From Ascarosepion bandense (taxonomy: Eukaryota; Mollusca; Cephalopoda; Sepiida; Sepiidae): a DNA stretch of 64,000 nt. Shown here piece by piece: positions 23,519 through 35,506 of this stretch (position 1 is the stretch's first letter; the number at the start of each line of letters is the position of its first letter). Location: positions 3,193,001-3,257,000 of the forward strand of contig JBBBDQ010000750.1 in the NCBI GenBank assembly GCA_037127315.1, in the 5' to 3' direction. The position numbers were made by a program, and so were the translations under genes. A model generated the notes under the pieces. The model searched no databases. It was not told where the DNA came from and was given only the letters and a program-made list of their open reading frames with translations.

Positions 23519-25065
23519 AGATGGAACTCCTGATATTAGATTTGTTCGTGTGTGGGCTTTTTTTTTTCTAGAAATTTTAAAATTCTCAATATATAAATAG
23601 GAACATTCTCAAATTATACATTAGGTATGTGGTTGCATGCTTTAATCTCTTTTAAGTATATCAGTTGGTAGTAACCTCCTTGCCACCTTCAAGAAAAATG
23701 CGGAATACTCTCAGTGAAACTAATAATTTTTCCAGAGAGAAAATCAGTTTTTCCCCTTCCCATAACTACAATCTTTAACAGTCAGAATAAATTTAATTTG
23801 TTTTTTTAATAATTGGTCACCTTGGGCAATTTGATCAAGTATCACTGAACACTCAAGTGTCTTAATAGTTTTTTATAACAATGTCTGCTTCTATTTTAGT
23901 TTTAGGAACATCAGATATCTGAACATTTTGTACAGGACAATATGCTATTAAATTGATCTCTAGTCTAGCAATCTAGTTGATCTGTCCAATTGTCCACTCT
24001 ATCTAATCACACAAAAATGATAGTGGTCAGTTAAAAATGCCAGCCTGTCATTAGTGCCCAATCATTCTTGGCAGATAGATTTCTATTGTCTGACCACTTT
24101 GTAGTTGCTTCGAATCATGCCATAGGATAATAACTTGATCTCCTTATTGTAATCTGTCTTAATAGCATTCAATTACAGTACTTTTCATGTATGACTTTCA
24201 AGTTTGAGACCTTCAAATAATACTTGAGGCTGTTATTGGGTAGCCCTTGTCAGCCCTGTTCAAATACACCCGCTGCATGAAGGTAGTGGTAAAATGTTTA
24301 AGATTAACTCCTACCATATTTTTCATATGTTTCCTTTGGTCTCTTTTCTGCTAGGAATCAGGGTAGGTTAAGGGCCAAAAATGATTGAAATATAGTAAAG
24401 TGCAGAAAAAAAACATGGGTATTGAGAAAGAGTCCCTAGAAAAATTATGAAAGTACTATTGAGCTTTGTATTAGTACAGTTGTAATACCTATATCTTAAA
24501 TGTAAGTACTTATTTCTACAAAGAACTTAAATATACAGTAAATGTTTTTCTTTTTTTTTTTTTTTTTTCCCCCCACTAGACTAGTTGCTCCCCCTCCCCC
24601 ATTATGTATTGCTGGTAATCTTGTCTTTAGAAGACAACAATCTGTATTAATGTGCCATCATGGAATGTAGATGATGCCTTATGCAAAATGATAAAATAGC
24701 TCAATTTGGGACAAAACATGTTAACAATAACTAAAAAAAAAAAAAAAAAAATTGGAGAAAGAATAATACTACCAGAGAATCAAGATTGTAAATCCCAGAC
24801 AAATTAGATCTAGACCCAGCAGCCATTCATTTCTGTTTACAAGGGTGGGGGTACTTAGACTTGATTTAAAAAAAAAAAAATCACAGGCACTCACAAAGTA
24901 GAATGCTTTCTGCTGACTCCTATGAAAAATCTGATAAAAGATGATACACAACTTGGATTATTTATTAACTGTTCTGTAATCACATAACTGAAAATATTAA
25001 GTTTTATGCAAATTTTCATTACTGCCTTCAACAAATCTTAGCTGGTATGTGCATATGTTTAAAAC
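23519..25065. other. No recognisable gene or element
   Basis: AT-rich with a T/C run (24548-24575), a C-rich patch near 24590 and an A run at about 24733-24751. The part from 23.9 to 24.3 kb is less AT-rich and may be an unidentified old repeat. Confidence 0.5.
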
Positions 25066-25499
25066 ATCTCATTTTAACAGATATATTTACCAAAATTACA
25101 CAAAAATATCTTGAAATACTAAAGAGTAAATTTATTTAATGAAATTGCCATTGGCTTCAACTACACCCTCTAAATGACTTTGGAATCTCTTGTAATTCTT
25201 CTGGATATTCTCCTTGTTTATTTTGGTCTCTTACTCAGCTGCACCTCACATATAATAACCAAGGAGGTTGCAGTCTGGGGAGTTAGATGGCCAGATGTAA
25301 GGGGTTTTATGGTCACAGAAATTGTCTGACAGCCATGACTGGATTCTTCTGCTTGTGTGGCATTCCTGTTGCTAGATATGTTGAGCCTGAGGCCTTGTGG
25401 GAAGATGAAGGTATTACGTCATCATCGCTAGTGATTACTCCAAACACCATGATTATTATTTTCAGTTTTGTGTAATTTAGACAAGTTATTCATCACACT
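25066..25499 (-). mobile_element. Mariner-superfamily family M, copy 3, rearranged
   Basis: From CATCTCATTTTAACAGATAT it follows copies 1 and 2 on the minus strand through ATTGGCTTCAACTACACCCT and TGCAGTCTGGGGAGTTAGAT. Its upper end, however, reads TGTGTAATTTAGAC...TTATTCATCACACTG, which matches the 3' terminus of the plus-oriented copy at 33411, not the expected 5' terminus. The lower terminus is missing. So the copy is internally deleted and carries one end in the wrong orientation. Confidence 0.65.
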
Positions 25500-25515
25500 G
25501 TGTGTGTGTGTGTGT
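25496..25515. repeat. (GT)n microsatellite
   Basis: About nine GT units adjoining the terminus of family M copy 3. Confidence 0.9.
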
Positions 25516-25610
25516 TGCAAATCCTCACATTTTTACCTACATTTCTTTGATAATATATCACTTTTTTTATGAAGACATTTACTTGCATATTACAATCCGA
25601 CAGTATGAAG

Positions 25611-25826
25611 CAGTGATTCTGAATGTGGTAGGGGCACATGTCCCACAGAGGGACAATTTGATTGACTTAGTTTTAAAAATATTTGGAATTTCAGACGGGG
25701 TGGGAGGTGAAAGGCCTTCTGTATGACAGAGCAGTGATTCATTCTAAAATTCTTTGAAATTCTTTTTTTTTTTTTAATCTGTCAAGGGGGAGCATGGAAT
25801 AAACAAAAAAAAAAAATTAGGAACTG
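25611..25826. mobile_element. Possible non-autonomous hAT-like fossil
   Basis: Starts CAGTGATTCTGAATG and ends TTAGGAACTGC, the degenerate look of hAT terminal repeats of the CAGTGRTTCTNAA type. The interior has GGGGCACATGTCCCACAG and AAGGGGGAGCATGG blocks. The terminal match is partial and no 8-bp duplication was confirmed, so this is tentative. Confidence 0.3.
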
Positions 25827-25829
25827 CGT

Positions 25830-26344
25830 GTGTAGATGAAGCTACTAGCTAAAGTACCAAGCATTGTTTGGATGTACATTTTTCCATCAGCCCTAAATAG
25901 TTGGGGGTAGTTTTAAAAACAATGCAGTCAATTGTTTTTTACATTTTTTGTTACTTTATATTCTAAGTGATATTTTGTGAAGAAATAACTGGAACTTGAT
26001 TCCAGAAATATATATCTTTGACCAGGTTTTTAATTACACAAATGTTCGATAGCTACCAAGTTGGTGAAGGTCATTTAAATACAGGAAAATTATCCCTAAA
26101 GCTGCTCCTATAACTAGATTAAAAATATTTTCATCAGCCCTTGACCTGTAGAGAAAAAAAATAATCAAGTTTAGATATGCAGGTCTTGAAAATCTTGCTT
26201 TTTGAAGTTAGCAGTTACATTATTCAAATGAAGAGGAAAAAACAAAAACCTGCGCTGATATTAGTATAAGTGAACACTGAATGAATAAGAACTTATGCAA
26301 TGACTAATAGTTTATGTTCTCAGTTGGCATTTTAAGATATCTAA
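25830..26344. other. No recognisable gene or element
   Basis: AT-rich spacer between two pieces of family M. Confidence 0.6.
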
Positions 26345-26482
26345 TTGGACTCTTATTGAATAAATTTACTTTTTAGTATTTCAAAATATTTGTAATTTTG
26401 GTAAATATATCTGTTAAAATGAAATGTCTGTGCTAGTTTCATTTTTCTGTATTTAGACAATTTATCCATTGCACGCTGTTTT
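26345..26482 (+). mobile_element. Mariner-superfamily family M, 3' terminal fragment
   Basis: Plus-oriented. TTATTGAATAAATTTACTTT, then AGTATTTCAAAATATTTG, TCTGTTAAAATGAAATGTC, and the terminus ATTTAGACAATTTATCCATT GCACGCTG, followed by a T run. It is the same end as that of copy 4. Only the stop-codon region and 3' end survive. Its closeness to copy 3 in the opposite orientation suggests one element split by an inversion. Confidence 0.7.
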
Positions 26483-26559
26483 TTTTTTTTTTTTTTGTGT
26501 GTGTGTGCATATATAATGACTGCAAACTCATCTCGTATTTAAGTATTATTATTGCTTGA

Positions 26560-27770
26560 TCAATATACATGTCTTGCTCTTACATGACTCTTCAAGCCAG
26601 CTAGTGACCAACACTGTTTACCACTAATGTTACAACCGAAAAGTTCCATGGCATGTTCTGCCACTTCTTCTAGATTAGTTTTGTGAATTTTTTATGTCTC
26701 TCTAAGCCTCTCATTGAAGAGCACTCTTTTCTGCTACATCTGCATGTTTTCAGGCCATACCTAGTGCCACTAATAATGCTGTGACTCGTGATATCACTAG
26801 TGACTTTTGAAACCTGCCTTGCTTAGGCTTTTTTTTTTTTACCACCTTGAAGACACGTGTGATCATGTTCAATGCTGACATGTTGAAAGTTCAACATTTT
26901 TGTCTTTTGAGATCTCTTTTCAGCTGCTAATCTTTCAATGCACTTGCTTTCAAGGAACGCCTCCAGCTTCCACGATCCAACGTAGCATTCTCCAATTTTT
27001 CAAGTGTAATTTGTGCATTTGTCAATGATTGCTTCAGGCAGTCTTTGAAACTCATTTTAAGTTTATGCTATGAATGCTTCCTGTCAGACAACTCTCCATA
27101 GAAAAGCTGTTTTTGGAGTTGCTTATCTTCTATCCTATGTTGCAGGATGATGTTCTCAATGCTCATGCACCTGTCAAAGACTTTTACATCACTAATGAGC
27201 ATCTGCCAGCAAATTCCAGCAATCTTTCTCAGACACTGTTGGTGAAAATGTTCTCAGGTCTTCAAGTGTCTCCTATAAGTTAGGTGTTTTTATATATATA
27301 TATATATAAATAAACACCTATGTCTTACATATAGAATGCAGGTCTTATATACCTTAACTTTTGTGTCTTGAGATATGCCATGTAGCAACCACAAATAATC
27401 ATTCAGGCCAAAGGAAGCTCTAGCTTTGGCAGTTCACAAGGGTATCTCATCATCAAGGATGCACAAATTGTTCAGAATGCTACCTAATTTCAGAAACTTG
27501 TCTGCAGTCTTTAACACATAAAAATATGCAGAAGTTTTTGGCAGGGACAGGCTGATACATAAGTCTTATCCAAACTTATTGTCAGTCCCAGAGCCATGCA
27601 AGCATTAGAGAACAAATCGATCAAATGGTGCATGTCACAATCATCAGTACACAAAAACTATCAAATGAGGATATTTCTTACCTTTCTGCCAGCAGCCATA
27701 CGGCCAAAGATTAAACAATTTTTCTGACATGCAATACCTAATGTAGATGCCATGAGGTCAATCCCTAAAA
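26560..27770 (-). pseudogene. RTE-like LINE: RT thumb and C-terminal part
   Basis: Minus strand, high to low. A degraded catalytic box, CTDDCDMHHLIDLFSNAC (usually YADDC or FADDC), is followed by MALGLTISLDKT (27.6 kb), DDEIPL and AKARASFGL (27.4 kb). After an AT-rich insertion come TYRRHLKT and EHFHQQCLRKIAGICWQ (27.25 kb), CMSIENIILQHR, KQLFYGELSD and KMSFKDCLKQSLTNAQITLE (27.05 kb), then NATLDRGSWRRSLKA and a charged tail. This order is typical of RTE-type LINE proteins whose C-terminus reads YRRHLKxLExFHQRCLRxI...PKQLFYGEL. Many stops and frameshifts; the 5' portion is absent. Confidence 0.8.
27276..27318. repeat. (TA)n palindrome inside the RTE-like LINE
   Basis: TAGGTGTTTTTATATATATA and its near-complement ending AAATAAACACCTA form a hairpin of about 40 bases with a TA-repeat core. 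It replaces LINE sequence between the AKARASFG block and TYRRHLK, where related proteins have about 20 more residues. Confidence 0.8.
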
Positions 27771-30700
27771 GCCATTGCAAACACCATTTCCTATATGAGC
27801 ATCCTTCAAATTCCATAATAAAATCTTACTTCACTGAATAAGCTACTGTAAATATTTCTAATAAAAACATAACTTATGTGGTATATTCTATCTTAAAAGT
27901 GTATCCTGAAAATTTCTCAAGATCATTTTAATACCAATTTTATCCTAATTTGGGGGTGGGGAGGGGGCACATGAAATTTTAAAACCCAAACTAGTTAGTG
28001 TGAAAGTGCATTACTTCACCATGACCTTTTTTTTTTTTTTTAGTAAGATAATTCATGCAACTAGATCTGATAAATGTTCTTGACTCCTGCCCAATTTCCA
28101 CATCTCAAAGAAATTGTATGCCCAAGTTGGATAGACTGACCTGAATAGATTTCAGTTTACTGTTAGATTAATCCCTTAATCTATTCCAAATGCACAAGGA
28201 TCAGCAGAAAGCACACATTTTTCTTGTAGACTTCTACAGCAAGAGAATATATTCTTTCATTTACTAGTGATTAGGAATTTTTTTTATAGAAATCTCATGT
28301 CAAATCAAGAATATTATTTTTCATTTTTCTGTTAGCCTTTTAGCATTATTTTATTTTAGCAGTTTGTATTATTACATATTTGTGTATTCTCTGAAGATCC
28401 TAATGTTCAATAAGTCCTATAAAACTCATGGATTTGGATTTTTATTAAAAATACTCAACTATAATGAATTTTATGTAACTTAAGTCAGCCATCATATTTT
28501 GATCAGTTTTTCTTTATATTTTAAAGACTGGGTGTTTTGTTTTTTTTTTTTCTTTTCACTATAAGAACTTTTTTCTTTAAAGCTGAAACTTATCTACAAA
28601 TTACATTAAACTTGCTACTAGTTTAAATCCTCTTACCAAATTTTTTTTAAGGTCTTTATAAATTCAACTGATAGAAACACTTATAAATTGCAAATTGACT
28701 GTTTTTTTTTTTTCTACTGTCTCTGAATATATACATGAAGAATCCATTCTAGACTGATGGCAATATCATACAATTTCCTGAAGCATCTCAAAAGTTTCTA
28801 TTAGAATTCATTAATTCTTATATTTTGCAATATATTTTATGTGCACAACAAAACCAGAATCTTCAGAAAACTTTGATTTCTTTACTTAATCCACAAATCA
28901 AAGATTATAAAAAAAAAATTCTTTTTTTTTTTTTTTTTTTTTTTTGGTATTTTCATATAAATGCAGTCTCTAAACAAACAGCAATAAAATGCACATATTT
29001 CTATAGAAGTTTTCAAAAGACAAAATATTTAGGACTTGAAAGCTTTTTAACAGGAAAAAAATTCACTTGGAATAATTGCTTTAAGTTTTCCCTTTTTCAA
29101 GGCTTTTTTTTTTTTTTTTTTTTTTAAATACAAAACCATTTCTCCTTGAATATTTTTAATGTCCTCTACTTAATAGTTGAATGAAAATTGATGCTTTTCA
29201 ATATTAATCCAAACTGCTAAAATAAATATGCACAACGGTATATAAGAATTGAATCAAAATCCAACTTGCAATAAAGTTTCAAAATATATTTTCCCCAATT
29301 ATTTCTAGCCTGTTTTAAATTCTTGCTTTTGAGTATGACCACAGACTTAACTAAAATTTTAAGATATTGCAATAGTCTAAATATTATGAAGCTTTACTTT
29401 TGGATTAAAAATATGGCAAGAAAATATTTTTGCATACATAAAATCAATTCTTGACTAAAATACTGGATTTTCTATAAAATATACTGAAAAAATAAATTTG
29501 TTTCCTAAAGACATCTTATGATAAAAAGGTTATTAATGACCCAAAAATAAATTCACAAAAGATGCGTGGAAGATTAGTAAACTGATATACTACGTAATAC
29601 AGAGGTGGGGGTGTATTTCTAACCTGTTTTAATCACTCTCATATTTCATTGATCTGAAAATATTATGCCAGTTGTGTAATTACAGTAAATAAAATATTGC
29701 CTATCAATATACATTACTGACGGGGTAAATCAGTGGGTCAAATTATTAAATTCTTGTTTTTTAAGCAAAAAGTAGAAAATTTGTTTTTGTTCATTTATTT
29801 GGGTTATCATAAAAGTAAAATATTATTTTCCTGTTGACAATTTATTTATATTTTTTTTTTTATTATAAAATGTTATGCAAGGGCTTCCATATATGCTTAG
29901 GGCATAATATCATATAAGTAAGTTTATATAATGGTTTACTATAATTGGATAATTCTTAAATTTCTAGATTATTTATTAAAATACTTTTATATCAGAACAC
30001 TATTTCAGATGTTTGGAAGGGACATAAATATGAAAAAAAATATTTTCATTTATACTACAGTTTTATTGTACTCGAGTCAGAAATTCACTTGCAGCATGTG
30101 AATTTCAGAAATTTTGCCTTTTTGGCATAAATGTCTTCAGGTTGATATTTATTTAGAGGTCATAAGGCTCTGTGTGGGTTGGGAGATTATTTAAAAGCAT
30201 TTCCAATCAATTCTTGTTGAAAATAACCTTTTCATAAATAATTTTTGTGATTATTTAGTAAATCAAAGTTCAATTCAAATTTTTTTTTTTTTCTAGATTT
30301 TCAATTTTTAATATATTTAGCAATGAAGATTTCCCAATTGATTTTTCTATTTTTAGTTACAATGGCAAACAGTAGTGAAATACAGATTTCACAATTATCT
30401 TCGTTTCTAGGTTATATAAACAATTTTTTTTTTTTTTTTTTTTTTTTTTTAGATTTTAATTCAGTTTTATGAAAATTGAATAAATGCTTTCAATATAATT
30501 GAATAGTTTGTCAAGGGATTTTTAAAAACTTACGCTCATGAATGTAAATGAATTTCTTTATCAGTCATAATATAATTCTTTTCTAAATCTAGTTTATATT
30601 CCTTTCTGTTATATTTCCACACACACTTACATACACACAGCAATGAACTTGTATGCTTGTTGACTTTCTATACTTGTTAGATTTCAATCTGAATTTCTTT

Positions 30701-32262
30701 TCTTACAAAAATACTGCATCTGAAACACTTAATGACAAGGACTAATAAAAAAAAACAAAAAACTATAGGGCAATATATTTGTATTTTCTATTTAAAAGTA
30801 GAATTTGGTGGTCAAGAATAAAGAGATTTTTTTTTTTTTTTTTTTTTTTTCCATTTCATCATGAGAAAATTGCACTAATTGGGATTCTGTCAACTGATGA
30901 ATTTACACAACTATTTATATCACCTTCATAGTATTTTTAATTATCTAGAATTACAAAAACTTATCCTATTAAATTGATTTAGCCTACAATTGTAATTGGT
31001 GTTTTCCAATATGCTCTGTCCACATTTGGTAACTGCCATGCTCTAGAGGGGTGGAGCTATGCAAATCTTAGATTCTCATTACTTCAGTAACTTCTATTTG
31101 TGTTGTGTGTGTGTGTTTTTTTTTTTCTTTTATTAAATACCAAAACTACTAGTTGTCACTAGGTTATATCAATGTGATTATTCTATCACACACACACACA
31201 CACAACTTATATTCATATTTGTGAATATGCAAATTTGTGTGCATATAAATAGAATAAAGCTGGCTTTGTCAACCCTATTAACAATTTCTTTGTTGGATTC
31301 AGACTGGAATCTGGCTGTTTAATTTTAATGATAACATTCATTGTAAGTAAAGGCTTTTTCTTTTTAATATTATTCTTCCCATGATTCTTATGAAAGCTTC
31401 TTGTTTTTAAATTTCAAAAACTTTTCTATTTCCTATAATATTTTGTCATAATAGGTTAATTCTTTTGCTTAAATTCTGCATTTAGCATTTTCTTAATTGA
31501 AAAAAAACAAAACTGCTAACTGAAACCTGTATACATTCATCAAGATTAATAGAATAGAGAAAAAGTCATAACAATCTTCCATTTGAGAAGGGCCTGTCAA
31601 CTTAGCTAGAAAAAAAACAATTCTAATCTTGAAGTGTGTGTGGATGAATAGATATATATATATATATATATATCTGGTAAAATATCTTATGTGGAAGTAA
31701 GTATTAAGCAATGATGCATCATTGAAGTTCTTTGGGAAAACATTGCACTCATTGATATTTGCTAAATGCTTATGGGAAGCAAATAGTGGATGTGAGTACA
31801 GTTATGTGGTGGGGTAATGCAATGTTGACAGTGATGCGTATAACTCTGTATGGCTGTCAACTTACAAAAGGAAGAGAACCCCAGAAATGTATTGCCAATA
31901 GTGCTTGTGAGGAAATTAGTTTTGTAGCTTAAAACTTTCTCTTCAATAGTTGTTGGACATTGTATCTTTAATTTCTATAGAAATAAATAGACATTACTTT
32001 TTGGACATTCCTTTATTTTTCTTTGTTGGCTAAACTTAATGCCATCACCAATTCCGTTTGTTCATATTAGTTCATTCTATTTAGTCTATAAATTGTCTCC
32101 AAGTATCAAGTAGTATTTCCTGTTTGAAGTGGCAATTGGTTGAGAAGCATTATAGAGTAATTCCTTCTATTTCCTATTTACATGTTTAAATTTACATGTC
32201 TTCTGTCTAAAATGAGATGTATGATCATTTCATCACTTATTTGAACTAATCTTCATTATTTG
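27771..32262. other. No recognisable gene or element; strongly T-rich
   Basis: 4.5 kb of AT-rich sequence with many long T runs (28922-28945, 29105-29125, 30424-30450, 30829-30850). It also has a short (CA)n at about 31188-31203 and a (TA)n at 31651-31673. No repeat family was recognised. A micro-frame with acceptor and donor near 31305-31344 is too short to weigh. Confidence 0.5.
31651..31673. repeat. (TA)n microsatellite
   Basis: About 11 units, bounded by AGATA and ATCT so that the whole is self-complementary. Confidence 0.9.
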
Positions 32263-32293
32263 TTGTTTTTTTTTTTTTTTTTTTTTTTTTTTT
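32263..32293. repeat. Poly-T run, about 30 bases
   Basis: One of about ten plus-strand T runs of 20 or more bases in the window. Confidence 0.9.
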
Positions 32294-32724
32294 CCAATCA
32301 CTCCACCCCCACCTGTTTATGCTGACGTGTTCTTTACTTTAAGAAAAGAACATTTTTCATTGTGACCAAGCATGATATTTTTCTGAATCCTACAGGACTA
32401 TGTACAATAAGTGAAGTATCTAGATGGTTTTGCTATTTTAACTAAGAGAAACACAATTATACAAAGATAGGATTATCTGAACTCTATAACATCTAGTAAG
32501 AACATTTTAAAATTTGTTATCAATCACATTTTGTTAAAATTTGTAAAATGATCTTAGAAACCTTGTCATGGAATCATGAAATGTTAATATATTTTTGTTG
32601 ATAGTTTTATCCAAAGATAGGGTGTCATTTTTTTTTTTTAAATTTCTGTATATATGCCAATTATTTTGTGATTTTTTTTTTTTTTTTTTTCTCCTCTCTC
32701 TGTTGTCAATGGATGCTTTTTCAG

Positions 32725-32796
32725 GTAAAGGTTTTCACCTTTCAATTGGAATTGGTTTATTTTTTGTTGTTGTAGTTAATAAGTCTAACCAACTAG
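32725..32796 (+). CDS. Candidate short coding exon with hydrophobic segment
   Basis: The acceptor GGATGCTTTTTCAG follows a very long T/C tract (32672-32705). The donor is CTAG/GTATTT, only moderate. The 72 bases are open in one frame (two bases, 23 codons, one base; phase 1 in and out), reading KGFHLSIGIGLFFVVVVNKS NQL. Joined after the candidate exon at 4357, the split codon becomes GGT (Gly) and the frame stays open. The LSIGIGLFFVVVV core could be part of a membrane helix. Short T-rich exons encode such residues by chance, so this is weak support; no family recognised. Confidence 0.2.
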
Positions 32797-33410
32797 GTAT
32801 TTAATTAATGAAATTATGTGTGTTCAGACATGATTTTTGTCACTGTACAACAATTTGTTTGGATATGGTTTACTGAATTTTAACTATCCTTTCCTGACAA
32901 TTTCTATTTTTTTGTTGCCTATAAAACACAAGAAAACAAATTTAGAATATAAATTAAATGCAATTATTTCCTGTTTCACCTTAATTTTATCCTCCCCCCT
33001 CCAACAAAAAAAGTGTTCCTTTATTTTTTATATATTTTCATTTAAAAAATGAAACTTTTTGGCTAAGTAAATAACCAAATGACATTTGAATTAGCTGAAC
33101 TTTCAATGAATGAACAAGAAGGAAAAGTAATAACACTCAGTTTAATGAAATTAAGTGTATAATTTTTAACCTTTTTACATTACAGATTTGAGAATCTGGT
33201 AATCCTCTTTTCAGAAAAAGAGGAAATAATTTAAGATACCTAAAATATTTTTCATTTGTGATCAATAATACTGAAAGTTTTGATATTAAATGACATTTTC
33301 AAGCTTGACATGTAATCTTTACATTTTGTGCCTTTAATACTAAATCTATATTTCTTATAAAAGGCTATAAAACTTTCTTGGGTATATCAAAATAGCAGCA
33401 TTTTTAATAG
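32797..33410. other. No recognisable gene or element
   Basis: AT-rich; nothing supported. Confidence 0.6.
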
Positions 33411-34195
33411 TGCGATGGGTAAATTATCACCATTTTATATTTTTAATTTTGCACATTGTTTTTGATTTTGTTAGCTGCACAGTATAGTAAGGTCAGTTAA
33501 ACACTCTGAGAAAAAGAGCACCATGATACAATTCACTCTGCCAGAAATTTAGAAACTGTATGCTTCGAATTTGTCAGAAGCTCCAATATGAACATTTCAG
33601 TGTTTTGGGTGTCGATCTGAGGACAGTGCAGAGGATTTAGAAAGAGTTGGATAAGTCTAATGAGGATTACAAAGGTGTTTAAAATGTTATGCCCTACATC
33701 ACAGGGCCTCAGACTCAACAGGGGGGGTCTACATCAAGTGCTTTGAGGAAGTAGTACAAAAGAGTGGCTGCTGGAAAACACTGTCTAGCACCATGCTGCA
33801 GGAGCACCAAGTCATGGTTGTCAGACAATTTCTGCTGCCATATCACCCCCTTACTATCTAAATCCTCAGGCTGCAACCACCTAGATTATTATGTGTAGGG
33901 TGCAGTTAAGCAAAGAGGCTAATAAAATTCCTTGTAACAACAAAAATGAACTGAAGGCAAGGATTATGGCACAATCCACCAACTTAAACAAGGAGACAGT
34001 CCAGAAGACTTGCTGGAGATTCCAAAGTTATTTGGAGGGCGTGGTTGAAGCTAATGGCACTTTTTTTTTTTTTTCATAAATTTACTCTTTAGTATTTCAA
34101 GATATTTTTGTAATTTTGGTAAATATTTTTTAAAATAAGATGTCAGTGTTACTTTAATTTTTGCATAATTTAGATGACAATTCATCCATCATACA
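33411..34195 (+). mobile_element. Mariner-superfamily family M, copy 4
   Basis: The most complete ends of the family: TGCGATGGGTAAATTATCAC on the left and, reverse-complemented on the right, TGTATGATGGATGAATTGTC. The N-terminus near 33524 reads MIQFTLPEI, then GCRSEDSAEDLE in a shifted frame (VDLRTVQRI in the right one). The third catalytic region is degraded to HLDYYV (usually LNPLDYYVW), followed by KIPCNNKNELKARIMAQSTN, LNKETVQKTCWRFQSYLEG and VVEANGTFF, the C-terminus. About half the transposase, including two catalytic aspartates, is missing. The last 63 codons (33891-34079) remain an open frame. Confidence 0.8.
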
Positions 34196-35317
34196 CTGTA
34201 TATAAATTTGAGGAGAAAGCAATGTGGAAGTTTTGAATGTTGTCTGCTCTCCCTTTCTCAATACTAGAGCAATGTGACACCATGCTTTCTATTCATTATC
34301 ATCATAATTGTTGACCAAGATTGGAAAAGTGACCAATAAAACATAAGATTTAAACCATTTCTGTTTCTCTCACCAATGTTCTATTTTAAGACTTTTTTTT
34401 ATTTATGTATACATTGTGAAAATGATTTTTCAAATTTGTCTGTTTGTCTTGTAATATAATCAATTTCTATAGAAAAGATAGAAACGTTTTTTCTTCATGT
34501 CCTGATGATGATTTTAAAAATGTGTGTCTTTTGCTTCTCTTCACTGTGTAATATAGCATGAAACTAAAATGAAAACATTTGACTTGTTCTAGAAATAAGC
34601 TTATTTGAATATTGTAACTGTTTTCTTATCTAAATATCTCCCTACAATGGATTATCCTGTAGCAAAATGGGTGTGGGTGTTTGGCCATGAGAGATCCTAG
34701 AAACTTCACCTGTAAGCATATGAATCATTTTGTGTGGTGATGGTGTATTTCACTGATTTGTTAGTGAATGTAAACTAGTATTTTAACTTGTGAGAAAATT
34801 CTTTCCTTGTTTAGCTTTTTATTTTTTCTTTGTATTCAGATTTATGAAATATTGGCAATGAATGAAAGATGTTTAATTTTTGTCTTAGTGTGTTAACTAT
34901 TTACATTCTATGAGGATGACCTGTACTTTCAAGGAAATTAGTCTCCACTGTAACTTTAAATATAAATGAAGGATATTTGGTATGTGGAAAAATTTACTTA
35001 TGTAAAATCTTTATTATATATAATGAAAATGTAAATTTGTAACTGATATAATTTAATAAAGTGTCTATAGATTGATTACAGTTAGTATAGTGTATAAATT
35101 TCATTTCTTAAACCTGAGGCCAGTTACTTAGCAACAGTTATGTAATTAATATTATAGTACTAAAGCAGACGACTAGCAACATTTTGGCACTGAGTAGCTG
35201 ATACTTATAACAAAACATTTGCTTGAAATACTTCCTTACAATAGTTAAATTTTGTATTTGTAAAAAAAAAAAAAAAAAAATCATTATACAAATGAATACT
35301 TAACTTTCAGGTTGATT
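34196..35317. other. No recognisable gene or element
   Basis: AT-rich; the longest A run of the window is at about 35263-35280, just beyond the 3' end of the next LINE. Confidence 0.6.
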
Positions 35318-35506
35318 AAATTTTTTTTAATCATTTCACCCCAAGCAAGGCATTCCACTGCCACTATTGCGCATGGGGCTACATAGGGGAAGGTAAAGAG
35401 AGAGAGAGAGTGGTTAGATATAGGAAATGTCAAAAGGAGGGTGATAGATGGGTAAGGATACAGAGGCTGGGTAGATGGGAAGAGTGTTTGAAAGAATGGA
35501 GGCAAG

